This document shows positions 1 to 7,132 of a stretch of 9,743 bases of DNA, in pieces (position 1 is the stretch's first letter; each line of letters begins with the position of its first letter). The stretch covers positions 1 through 9,743 of the forward strand of contig CALPPP020000032.1 in assembly GCA_943325485.2 (NCBI GenBank). Reading direction: 5' to 3'. The notes beneath the pieces are model-generated. The model made no database searches and was not told the origin of the DNA. It worked only from the letters and a program-made list of their open reading frames with translations. The stretch comes from Rickettsia typhi. GTDB lineage: Bacteria; Pseudomonadota; Gammaproteobacteria; Burkholderiales; Burkholderiaceae_C. Both the position numbers and the translations under genes were made by a program.

Positions 1-666
1 AGCGTGGCCTTTTGTGCCCGCAACGCCGCTGAGGTCGCTGATGCGGCCAAAGCCATGTCTGCCTCTGGCAGCAAAGTCATTGGCTCCGTGGCCGATGTGG
101 GCAACGCTGACAGCCTCAAAGCATGGGTCACCAAGTCCGCTGCAGATTTGGGTGGCATCGATATTGTGGTGGCCAATGTCAGCGCCTTGGCCATTGCAGC
201 AGACGAAGAGAGTTGGAAAAAAGGCTTTGAGGTTGACCTGATGGGCAGTGTGCGCTTGGTTGACAGCGCCATGCCCTTTCTTGAGAAAAGCAAGCACCCT
301 GCCATCGTCACCATTTCCAGCGTATCAGGCCGAGAGATTGACTTCGCTTCTGGCCCCTACGGCGCATTCAAAGCCGCTTTGGTTCATTACACCCAAGGTT
401 TGGCCTATCACTTGGCTGGCAAGGGTATTCGTGCCAACAGCGTCTCGCCTGGCAACACCTATTTCCCAGGCGGTGTGTGGAGCCAAATTGAAAGCGGTAA
501 CCCCGACTTCTTTAAAGTGGCGCTGGGCATGAACCCCACTGGTCGCATGGGCACACCGCAAGAGATGGCCAACGCGGTGGTGTTCTTGGCCAGTCCCGTG
601 GCCAGCTTTATCACTGGTACCAACCTGGTGGTCGATGGCGCCTTGACCAAAGGCGTTCAGTTATAA
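1..666 (+). CDS. SDR family oxidoreductase, 5'-truncated by the window edge
   Basis: This is a short-chain dehydrogenase/reductase lacking its N-terminus. The frame is open from base 1, and the glycine-rich TGxxxGxG cofactor loop that should start an SDR would lie before the window, so the GTG at position 4 is probably internal. Counting from the first codon, 221 residues remain. They include an ANVS variant of the structural NNAG motif (58-61), Ser107, and the YxxxK pair Tyr120 and Lys124, followed by the usual PG turn (150-151) and a C-terminal ITGTNLVVDGA segment. Ser, Tyr and Lys of the active site are therefore present, and an NAD(P)-dependent alcohol/ketone oxidoreduction is expected; the substrate cannot be told. 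Asp79 stands where many SDRs have the tetrad Asn. The gene runs against the photosynthesis operon and ends inside the end of crtB, so it is probably an unrelated flanking gene. Confidence 0.9.
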   Translation, partial: SVAFCARNAAEVADAAKAMSASGSKVIGSVADVGNADSLKAWVTKSAADLGGIDIVVANVSALAIAADEESWKKGFEVDLMGSVRLVDSAMPFLEKSKHPAIVTISSVSGREIDFASGPYGAFKAALVHYTQGLAYHLAGKGIRANSVSPGNTYFPGGVWSQIESGNPDFFKVALGMNPTGRMGTPQEMANAVVFLASPVASFITGTNLVVDGALTKGVQL

Positions 667-1718
667 GTTTTTTGGTTTTTTTCCAACCGGCTGTGCTCTA
701 GGTTCTCAAACAGAGCCAGCATCCATTCGATGCGCTGAGGCATGGCGCGGTTGGGAAAGCCTGTCATTGCCAACCGAGCCGAAGCGGTTTCTTGGCACTG
801 CTCAACCAGGTAAGCAATGCCTGCCAGAGGTGGTGGAGGGTTGCGCTGGGTGAATATCCAACTCGCTTGTAGGCGGGCTTGTGTCAGCAAAAGCGCTTTG
901 CGAAAACCGCTGACCACTGCGCGGTGGTTGACAGAGTCCAAGCCCAAGCGGCGTAGCTCGTTGCCGATTTCACCGTAAATCAAGCCTGCCGCCAAAATGG
1001 CGGAGCGGCAGTCACGCGGTAATTCTGCAATCCCTGCCATGGAACGTTTGTAAAGCCTATCGGCTTCGTCAAGGACGCGGTTGATCACGCGCTGTACAGC
1101 GGGGTTGCACTCAGGCTTGGATAACCAAACTGCAGGGTCCAAGCCTTCTTGGCGCATCCATGCCAAAGGCAAATAAACACGCTTGTTACGCGCGTCTTCA
1201 CCGACATCGCGTGCAATATTGGTCAGCTGCATGGCCACACCCAACTCGCAGGCACGCGCCAAGGTAGACGCTTGTTGGGGACCCATGATCCAACACATCA
1301 TGGCGCCCACGCTGCCCGCCACACGAGCGGCATAGCCGTGCAAATCTTCCATGGTTTCGTATTGGCGTCCATGCCCGTCCCAAGCAAAACCATCAAGCAA
1401 GGCGTCTAACAAATGGCGCGGCAGTGCATGGCGATGCACCACAATGCTCAGAGCGCGGTCTTCTACCGTGTCCATGGGTGTGCCCGCATACATCAGGTCG
1501 AGTCGGTGGTGCAAGACACGTAAGCTGTCTTCAATCACACCCCCTTGGTCAACCATGTCGTCGGCCACACGGCAAAACGCATACAAAGCGATAGACGCAG
1601 AACGCACACGCGGAGGCAAAAAACGACTTGCTGCAAAAAAGGTTTTGGAGCCTCCACGCATCATTTCGACGCAAGCGTCCAAATCGTCGTCAGCTTGGTC
1701 AGTGAACGGCAAAGGCAT
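657..1718 (-). CDS. crtB: 15-cis-phytoene synthase CrtB
   Basis: Condenses two geranylgeranyl diphosphates to phytoene, the first committed carotenoid step. The 353-residue protein carries both Asp-rich Mg-diphosphate sites of the squalene/phytoene synthase fold: DDMVD at 53-57, after the conserved YAFCRVA stretch, and DVGED at 171-175, after LTNIAR. Length is normal for the family. The ATG at 1718 lies 20 bases inside the end of crtI and has a strong Shine-Dalgarno, AGGTGG at 1725-1730 on the minus strand, 6 bases upstream, so it can be initiated independently as well as by coupling. CrtI just upstream uses its product. This is the last minus-strand gene in the window, and its stop overlaps the end of the convergent SDR gene. 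Squalene or dehydrosqualene synthase is less likely given the CrtI and photosynthesis neighbours. Confidence 0.95.
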   Translation of the reverse strand: MPLPFTDQADDDLDACVEMMRGGSKTFFAASRFLPPRVRSASIALYAFCRVADDMVDQGGVIEDSLRVLHHRLDLMYAGTPMDTVEDRALSIVVHRHALPRHLLDALLDGFAWDGHGRQYETMEDLHGYAARVAGSVGAMMCWIMGPQQASTLARACELGVAMQLTNIARDVGEDARNKRVYLPLAWMRQEGLDPAVWLSKPECNPAVQRVINRVLDEADRLYKRSMAGIAELPRDCRSAILAAGLIYGEIGNELRRLGLDSVNHRAVVSGFRKALLLTQARLQASWIFTQRNPPPPLAGIAYLVEQCQETASARLAMTGFPNRAMPQRIEWMLALFENLEHSRLEKNQKTYN

Positions 1719-3234
1719 GGGGAACCACCTCTTCTAATAATTTGGCTGACATCAATACGCTGGGTACCCCCGCACCGGGTTGGCTGCTGGCACCCACCAT
1801 GAATAAATTCTTCACATCTTCACTGCGGGTGTGCGGTCTGAACCAGGCACTTTGCGTGAGCACAGGCTCCAAGCCAAAACCTGCACCTTGGTAAGACCAC
1901 AACCGGTCATGGAAATCTTGGGGTGTGGTGACTTTAGAGCTGACCACATGCTGCTTCAAGTTGGGCAACACCGCGTCCTGTAAAACGCTGGCGATGGCAT
2001 CGCGGTACTGTTCAGTGATGGCGGGCCAATCGGTACCGCTGCTTAAATTGGGTACCACTGACAAGGCATAAAAACTGTCGCAACCCTCTGGGGCCAATGA
2101 AGGGTCGGTAGCGGTTGGGCGGTAGAGGTACAAACTGAAATCTTTGGCCAGTTTGTGATTTTTGAAAATATCTTGCAACAAGCCTTTGTAGCGAGGACCG
2201 AGCACCATCATGTGGTGAGGCACATCTTCATACTTGCGGTTCGTGCCAAAGTACCAGACAAACAAACCCGAGGAATACTGGCCCTTGGCGATGCGACGGT
2301 CGGTCCAACGTTTTCTGTGTTGCGGTTCAACCAAATTTTTGTAGGTCCATGCGGCATCTGCATTGCTCACCACAATATCAGACGCAATGAACTCGCCGTT
2401 GGCCAATTCAACCCCGACAGCTGCGCCATCTTCAACACGTATACGCGTCACAGGGGCGTTGTAGCGAATGGGAATATTGCGGGCTTGTATCAAATTAACC
2501 AAGGCTTTCACGATGGCGCCTGTGCCACCCATGGCGGAATGCACACCCCAGCGGTTTTCCAAAATATGGATCAGCGAATAAACACAGGTGACAGAAAACG
2601 GATTGCCACCGATCAGCAAGGGGTGAAAACTCATCACGATGCGAAGTTTGGGGTGCTTGATGTATTGCGCCACCATGCTGTGAATGGAGCGCCAAGCTTT
2701 CATGCGAACCAAGTTTGGCATGGCTTTGACCACTTTCGCGACCGAGTCAAAAGCGATCATGCCCATCTCTTGGAAACCTAATTCAAAGCACTGCTCAGAC
2801 GCCTTCATGAGGTTTTGAAAACCTTGCACATCCTCTGGGCTGAACTTGGCAACTTCTGCCAGCATGGCTTGCTTGTCATTGCTGTAATCGAAATGGGTGC
2901 CGTCGTCGAAGCGGATGCGATAGAAAGGCGACATCAAACGCAGGTCGACATGGTCCTTCATCTTTTTGCCGCACAGCGTGAACAGCTCTTCAATCAAATA
3001 GGGCAGTGTGATGATGGTGGGGCCTGCATCAAAGGTAAAGCCGTCTTGTTTGTGCACATAGGCGCGACCACCCGCCATATCCAGTTTTTCAAAAATTTGA
3101 ACTTGGTAGCCCTTGACGCTTAAGCGAATCGCAGCAGCCAAGCCACCAAAGCCGGTGCCAATGATGATGGCGCGGCGAGGTTGCTGAGGCACTTTGTAGT
3201 TACCTCGCTCGTCCGTCGCCTTGAATGCATTCAT
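1699..3234 (-). CDS. crtI: Phytoene desaturase CrtI
   Basis: FAD-dependent desaturase that converts phytoene stepwise to neurosporene or lycopene at the membrane. The 511-residue protein begins with a basic stretch and then a Rossmann FAD-binding loop, GTGFGG at 26-31, followed by the FEK acidic end and AGGRAY (54-59). Near the C-terminus, GAGVPSVLMSAK is the conserved CrtI-type flavin-binding end. Length fits bacterial CrtI. The ATG at 3234 overlaps the puhE stop by 4 bases (ATGA) and is preceded by GAGGGG at 3242-3247, 7 bases away, a good ribosome site. The homologous CrtD (methoxyneurosporene desaturase) is the main alternative; the GRAYVHKQDGFTFDAGPTI region and direct linkage to crtB favour CrtI. 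How many double bonds it introduces cannot be read from the sequence. Confidence 0.92.
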   Translation of the reverse strand: MNAFKATDERGNYKVPQQPRRAIIIGTGFGGLAAAIRLSVKGYQVQIFEKLDMAGGRAYVHKQDGFTFDAGPTIITLPYLIEELFTLCGKKMKDHVDLRLMSPFYRIRFDDGTHFDYSNDKQAMLAEVAKFSPEDVQGFQNLMKASEQCFELGFQEMGMIAFDSVAKVVKAMPNLVRMKAWRSIHSMVAQYIKHPKLRIVMSFHPLLIGGNPFSVTCVYSLIHILENRWGVHSAMGGTGAIVKALVNLIQARNIPIRYNAPVTRIRVEDGAAVGVELANGEFIASDIVVSNADAAWTYKNLVEPQHRKRWTDRRIAKGQYSSGLFVWYFGTNRKYEDVPHHMMVLGPRYKGLLQDIFKNHKLAKDFSLYLYRPTATDPSLAPEGCDSFYALSVVPNLSSGTDWPAITEQYRDAIASVLQDAVLPNLKQHVVSSKVTTPQDFHDRLWSYQGAGFGLEPVLTQSAWFRPHTRSEDVKNLFMVGASSQPGAGVPSVLMSAKLLEEVVPHAFAVH

Positions 3235-4067
3235 ACAGCATCCCCTCGGTTTGGCACCACCACAGGCACTGGTAAATCGGGTGAAGCGGTTTCTCTAAGG
3301 TAGGGACTGCGCACCATGGCCCAGCTCCACAGTTTTTGCAAGGGCAGGGCAAACACCATTAACAAATGCTCAATGATGGCCAGACCCAGCAAGGAAGACA
3401 ACAAAACCCAAGCGGCGTTGACCAAGACCAATCCGCTTTGTACTTCCCAAACCATCCAACCCCAGGCCAGACACGATGCCCCCATGGTGATGTAAAAACA
3501 CCATGTGATGGGTGCTTGTTTGAAATAACTGCCGATATAGCGCAAATGCACGGGTAAATACTGCTCGCCGACAAATGGCACACCAAAAAACAAATTCAGC
3601 TTGGCGCTCAAGCGCATACACCACAGCAGCGCAAAAGTGCACAAGGCCATGTGGTTGGGTTGACCTTGTTGCATAACCAGCAAAAAACCAAAATTGATGA
3701 ACAAGGCCAGTTCGTGGTGGAGCAAGACTTGAACTGATTGCACAAAGCGTTGTCGCAAACTCAAACCTTTATCGAGTACCACGCGCCTTGGGCCGGTGAG
3801 CCAGCCGGTCAGAAACGCCATCTCATGCCAGCTCCACATGGCAATGACGCTGACAAAACCAATGTAGGCATTTAAGACAGTATGCGAACGCATACTGATG
3901 GAGGCCGTCCATAAACTCAAGCCCAGCAAAAAACTCAGTCCAAACATGCTCCAGCGAAAACTCGCTGGGGGTAAGCGCACCAGCCACAGAATGGCTCCTG
4001 TGCCCAGCCACCAGCTGAACACAGAGAACAAGGCTGCCCCCAGAATGGACGAGAAGAAATCAGACAT
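3231..4067 (-). CDS. puhE: Photosynthetic complex assembly protein PuhE
   Basis: Polytopic inner-membrane protein of the PuhE family (DUF3623 type), found in the puh region of purple bacteria and linked genetically to reaction-centre/LH1 assembly; its biochemical action is unknown. The 278 residues form about seven hydrophobic segments (roughly 8-30, 38-57, 66-90, 115-133, 140-160, 188-208, 213-242). Segments conserved as I recall the family include SWHEMAFLTGWLTGPRR (79-95), HHELAL (117-122) and RLSAKLNLFFGVP (152-164). Several charged His/Glu pairs sit in predicted helices (H81-E82, H117-H118-E119, E233-H234). The ATG at 4067 lies 12 bases after the acsF stop without a clear Shine-Dalgarno, suggesting translation by re-initiation. 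The stop overlaps the crtI start. Confidence 0.92.
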   Translation of the reverse strand: MSDFFSSILGAALFSVFSWWLGTGAILWLVRLPPASFRWSMFGLSFLLGLSLWTASISMRSHTVLNAYIGFVSVIAMWSWHEMAFLTGWLTGPRRVVLDKGLSLRQRFVQSVQVLLHHELALFINFGFLLVMQQGQPNHMALCTFALLWCMRLSAKLNLFFGVPFVGEQYLPVHLRYIGSYFKQAPITWCFYITMGASCLAWGWMVWEVQSGLVLVNAAWVLLSSLLGLAIIEHLLMVFALPLQKLWSWAMVRSPYLRETASPDLPVPVVVPNRGDAV

Positions 4068-4079
4068 TCGAAGGCTGCT

Positions 4080-5192
4080 TTACCAAGCGGGTTGAACCCG
4101 TACTTGGGCAGGTAGATCGTTGCGCTTGACTGGCAGGAAATACAGCCGACCAAAGGTCCAGACCGCCGCCAACGCGCTGCTGGCTTGACCGATCAAGCCC
4201 AGGACACCACCGCGTTCTTTGGCTTTGGCATTGGCAATCGACAGTTCAACCAAACGTTCCATGCAAGCACGGAAAGTGGGGTGGTCGATGTCGACCTCCA
4301 CAGGAAAGACTTGCCGTGCAATTTCCGACGTGATGCGAAACACTTCGTAGTCGTACTCGGTGGATTTGAAGCCCATGGCTTCGTGTAGCAGTGGGCGGGT
4401 ATGGTCGCGCACGTACATGGTGGCATATACCGCCAAAATGAAGAATCTGATCCACCACAAATTCACGCCGCGCAGCAAATTGGGCTGGGAACGCATGATC
4501 AATGCAAAAGATTCGCCATGACGGAACTCGTCATTGCACCAGCGCTCAAACCAGCGAAAGATCGGGTGAAAACGTTTATCAGGGTGACGCTCAAGTTGGC
4601 GAAAGATGGTGATGTAGCGGGCGTAGCCAATTTTCTCGGACAAGTAGGTCGCGTAAAAAATATATTTGGGCTTAAAGAAGGTGTAAGCCTTGGTGCGTTT
4701 GAGTTGACCCAAATCGATGCCCAAATCAAAGTCTTTCAAAGACTGGTTGATAAAACCAGCATGGCGAGACTCATCTCGTGCCATATACGTCATCAGTTGC
4801 TTGATATCAGGGTTATCGATGTTTTTGCGAATTTCGTTGTACAAAATGCAGCCAGAAAATTCCGAGGTCAGTGAGCTGATGAGGAAGTCCAAAAACTCTT
4901 GACGCATCTCGGGAGAGAGTTGTGGCATCAGGGTTTTGACTTCCTCGGCAAATTGCGCATCGCGTTGAAAGTGATCGTGGTTGTTGTCACCTTCGTACTC
5001 TTTCATCATGACGTCCCATTCGGCACGTACAGACTCTATGTTCAAGCGGTCCATGGCTTTGAAGTCAGTGGTGTAAAAGCGTGGGCTCAGCACTGTGTTG
5101 CGTACCGCTTTGGCATTGGCGTCGGCGGCGCTCTCCACACTGCCGATCAGCAGTTCTACGTGGTCGAAATCCAAAGAAGCGGTGGTGGTCAT
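4080..5192 (-). CDS. acsF: Aerobic Mg-protoporphyrin IX monomethyl ester (oxidative) cyclase AcsF
   Basis: Oxygen-dependent di-iron enzyme that forms the isocyclic E ring of bacteriochlorophyll, turning Mg-protoporphyrin IX monomethyl ester into divinyl protochlorophyllide. The 370-residue protein shows both iron-ligand motifs of the family: Glu111 with DESRH at 140-144, and Glu186 with DEFRH at 221-225, each a Glu about 28-34 residues before DExRH. Length is normal. The ATG at 5192 has AGGAG at 5199-5203 with 6-base spacing, and this ribosome site runs directly into the puhC stop codon. Substrate comes from BchM, encoded upstream in the same gene string. By literature knowledge, betaproteobacterial AcsF works without the BciE or Ycf54 partner needed in other groups; no such partner gene is seen here. 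Its presence implies pigment synthesis under oxygen. Confidence 0.97.
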   Translation of the reverse strand: MTTTASLDFDHVELLIGSVESAADANAKAVRNTVLSPRFYTTDFKAMDRLNIESVRAEWDVMMKEYEGDNNHDHFQRDAQFAEEVKTLMPQLSPEMRQEFLDFLISSLTSEFSGCILYNEIRKNIDNPDIKQLMTYMARDESRHAGFINQSLKDFDLGIDLGQLKRTKAYTFFKPKYIFYATYLSEKIGYARYITIFRQLERHPDKRFHPIFRWFERWCNDEFRHGESFALIMRSQPNLLRGVNLWWIRFFILAVYATMYVRDHTRPLLHEAMGFKSTEYDYEVFRITSEIARQVFPVEVDIDHPTFRACMERLVELSIANAKAKERGGVLGLIGQASSALAAVWTFGRLYFLPVKRNDLPAQVRVQPAW

Positions 5193-5195
5193 GGT

Positions 5196-5672
5196 TTACT
5201 CCTGAGAGGCGGTGGTCATGGGGCTTGCGGTGGGTTGCAACATGGCAAAAGACGCCATATTGGTCGGGCCAAAAGATTCGAGGTTGATGCGATGACCGGT
5301 GGCGGGGTCGAGCAGGGTCAGGCGGCCATCGGTGTGGCCGATGAGTTCAAACGTGGGCCCTGAGCCAATTCCGCGTCGCATACGTTCGCGTGACAGTGTG
5401 CGCAAGATGCCACGCACAAACCCTTGCTCGCCAGCGTAACGTGTAATTTCCACGGTGGATTTGCCATCCATCACGGCCACATCGCCATTGGGGCGGTCTT
5501 CAAAGCGCAGCGTTCGTTGCCAGCTGATGGGGTTGTGGTCTTGTGGAATTTCCATGCCTTGGCCGCGCAACAAAGCAACAACCAAAAAAACGCTGGATAA
5601 AAAACCAACAAATATCCAGCCTGTCAGGGCATGGCGTCCGGGCAATCCGTTGTTGGCGAGGGTCGAGTTCAT
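5196..5672 (-). CDS. puhC: Photosynthetic complex assembly protein PuhC
   Basis: Small membrane-anchored protein of the puh operon; in Rhodobacter, loss of PuhC lowers LH1/reaction-centre amounts, and the family is regarded as an assembly or organisation factor. The 158 residues hold one N-terminal membrane helix (about 17-36) preceded by a short polar stretch, so the rest (about 40-158) is expected in the periplasm. The soluble part contains RTLRFEDRPNGDVAV and GFVRGILRTLSRERMRRG, which I associate with the family. It has no haem or metal motif. The ATG at 5672 overlaps the puhB stop as ATGA and lacks a clear Shine-Dalgarno, so coupling to puhB translation is likely. The gene ends 3 bases before acsF. 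Confidence 0.93.
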   Translation of the reverse strand: MNSTLANNGLPGRHALTGWIFVGFLSSVFLVVALLRGQGMEIPQDHNPISWQRTLRFEDRPNGDVAVMDGKSTVEITRYAGEQGFVRGILRTLSRERMRRGIGSGPTFELIGHTDGRLTLLDPATGHRINLESFGPTNMASFAMLQPTASPMTTASQE

Positions 5673-6340
5673 GCGGCAATTTCAGGCGACGAGGTTGCTG
5701 GAATGTTGTGTATGGATGGTGGAATGATGTCTCCCAACATGACAGGCATATGGGGATTGGCTTCTTGCCAAGCTTTCAAGACGCACTCGCCCACGGTGCC
5801 TACATCAGCAATACAGCGCAAACTGGGTTCGGGATGACGCAAGACCCAAGGACGTGCATGTGGCCAGAGGTTGAGCCAAGCGATGTGGTCATTGCCTGCC
5901 AGTTTGAGTGCAATGTCGCCCGAACCATCGGGGTTGGTTTTGAGTGAAGCAGCCGCCAACATGCGCAAAGGCAAATTGAAGGTGAGCGTCAGCACAATGC
6001 CAATGCGCATGACCACGCGCTTGTTGGTGAGGGTGTAGAGGGCTGTACGTGCAGTCAACCACGCCATCAGGCTGAGAATGCCCAGCGAGATGACGCTGAG
6101 CACAAAGCTCAGCAGCAGCGGTTTGAACAGATTGCGCTCGGGTTCACCCAAAAGGTAGGTGGCTTGCAGCACCATCATGGCTGCGAAATACCAAGCCAAG
6201 GTGCGTACATGAAAGACATGCAGTGCCACCAGTCGCCACTGCGGTGCGCCTTGCCACAAAAGACGTTCGTCAGCGGGCAATTGCTCGGGCAGTCCAGGCG
6301 CTGCCTCGAACTCGTGTTCGTGGTGAGGATTGACGTTCAA
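5669..6340 (-). CDS. puhB: Photosynthetic complex assembly protein PuhB
   Basis: Membrane protein needed for efficient reaction-centre assembly in Rhodobacter (family knowledge). The 223 residues comprise a His/Glu-rich N-terminus, the segment ERLLWQGAPQWR (25-36), two predicted membrane helices (about 47-64 and 74-97) and a soluble region beginning YTLTNKRVVMRIG (102-114). The WQG...YTLTNKR pattern resembles the bacterial PH-like domain family (bPH_2, formerly DUF304). The only plausible start is a TTG at 6340, whose TTGA overlaps the puhA stop. AGGAG at 6349-6353, 8 bases upstream, supports it, and the next in-frame ATG lies within the first membrane helix and would remove the conserved WQG segment. 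The tail after about residue 195 is Pro-rich and probably disordered. The gene ends in an ATGA overlap with puhC. Confidence 0.93.
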   Translation of the reverse strand: MNVNPHHEHEFEAAPGLPEQLPADERLLWQGAPQWRLVALHVFHVRTLAWYFAAMMVLQATYLLGEPERNLFKPLLLSFVLSVISLGILSLMAWLTARTALYTLTNKRVVMRIGIVLTLTFNLPLRMLAAASLKTNPDGSGDIALKLAGNDHIAWLNLWPHARPWVLRHPEPSLRCIADVGTVGECVLKAWQEANPHMPVMLGDIIPPSIHNIPATSSPEIAA

Positions 6341-7098
6341 AACAGTGGCTCCTGACGTTCGGGTGTGGCGTACAAAGTGCCAGCACCGTAATAGGCGGTG
6401 ATTTTTTCTTCCTCTAGCAAGGTGATTTGCTCCATGCTTTTGGTCTTGGGCACATTCGCAAACTGCGATGCCAGTACGGCACCTACGAAAACACCGCTGG
6501 ACTTGATACGCGAAAAGGTCATGGGCAAGAGCACGCTTCCACCACTCTTCAAGTCCACTTCCAAATAACGGAACATCATTTCAGCGCGGTCAACCCAAAG
6601 GTCTTTGACAGTACCAGCCAGTTGCTTGTCTGCGCCATAGACGGGCAAGCCGCGCGGGTCAACGTCGGGTGACATGACGCCGTGGTCAGCGGCAATACGC
6701 AAGGGGACGATCTTGATGTGTGTACCATGGTAAAGATCGGGTTCATCGGCACGGGCCGCCCAAGCGCCTGGCCCCACACCTGCCAGCAAAGCGTCGCCAA
6801 CAGGCTCTAAGGGTGCGCCCAAAAAGCGGTGAGTGGGCTGAGCCGAGTAACTGCCGTCCACACGGTTGAAATCAGGCGCCAACACTTCACGGCCATTGGC
6901 CAGTTTGAAGACTTTGGGCTCAGGCACTGGCCAACCCACCTGAACCGGGCCACCTTCTGCGCGGCCATTGTCCATGGGATAGCCCTCGCGGTGGTTTTCA
7001 CGCAAGAGGTAATAAATCAAACCTGCAAAAAATGCCCAAAACATGTACAGCACGATTTGTGCGACATCTACATACTGGGTAATAGCACCTGTTCCCAT
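6337..7098 (-). CDS. puhA: Photosynthetic reaction centre H subunit PuhA
   Basis: The H subunit caps the cytoplasmic side of the type-II reaction centre and conducts protons to the QB site. The 253-residue protein has a short periplasmic N-terminus, one membrane helix (about 12-32), the conserved RENHREGYP turn (33-41), and a cytoplasmic domain with LWVDRAE (167-173), RYLEVDL (177-183) and ITLLEEEKITAYYGAG (225-240). Glu173 appears to match GluH173 of Rhodobacter sphaeroides, a residue of the proton path; this alignment is from memory. The frame stays open to a start at 7227, but homology begins at the ATG at 7098, which has a strong ribosome site. The gene follows lhaA after 34 bases, the largest gap in the operon, and overlaps puhB by 4 bases. 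No pufLM genes lie in the window. Confidence 0.97.
   Translation of the reverse strand: MGTGAITQYVDVAQIVLYMFWAFFAGLIYYLLRENHREGYPMDNGRAEGGPVQVGWPVPEPKVFKLANGREVLAPDFNRVDGSYSAQPTHRFLGAPLEPVGDALLAGVGPGAWAARADEPDLYHGTHIKIVPLRIAADHGVMSPDVDPRGLPVYGADKQLAGTVKDLWVDRAEMMFRYLEVDLKSGGSVLLPMTFSRIKSSGVFVGAVLASQFANVPKTKSMEQITLLEEEKITAYYGAGTLYATPERQEPLF
6349..6353 (-). promoter_or_regulatory. Ribosome binding site deciding the TTG start of puhB
   Basis: AGGAG on the minus strand, inside the last codons of puhA, is separated by 8 bases from the TTG at 6340. It is the main evidence that puhB starts at this non-ATG codon. Spacing is close to ideal. Confidence 0.75.
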
Positions 7099-7105
7099 GG
7101 CAAGT

Positions 7106-7111
7106 CTCCTT
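7106..7111 (-). promoter_or_regulatory. Ribosome binding site of puhA
   Basis: AAGGAG on the minus strand lies 7 bases before the ATG at 7098. It decides the puhA start against a longer in-frame start at 7227 lying within lhaA. It falls in the 34-base lhaA-puhA gap and is among the strongest Shine-Dalgarno sequences in the window, fitting a highly expressed structural subunit. Confidence 0.85.
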
Positions 7112-7132
7112 GAAGTACGCTTAAAAAACCAT

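Noticed and set aside
673..684. A slippery heptamer A AAA AAC in the crtB frame near its end, suggesting programmed -1 frameshifting
   Set aside because: The phase is right, but a -1 shift meets a stop at almost the same point and adds only a few different residues, and no downstream stem is evident. It is probably chance in a Lys/Asn-rich tail.
2155..2781. A 208-codon open frame on the plus strand inside crtI
   Set aside because: It is wholly antisense to a well-supported crtI, has no recognisable motif, and looks like a by-product of crtI codon use.
4401..4874. A 157-codon plus-strand open frame inside acsF
   Set aside because: It is antisense to the conserved di-iron core of AcsF; its sequence shows no domain and is explained as a shadow.
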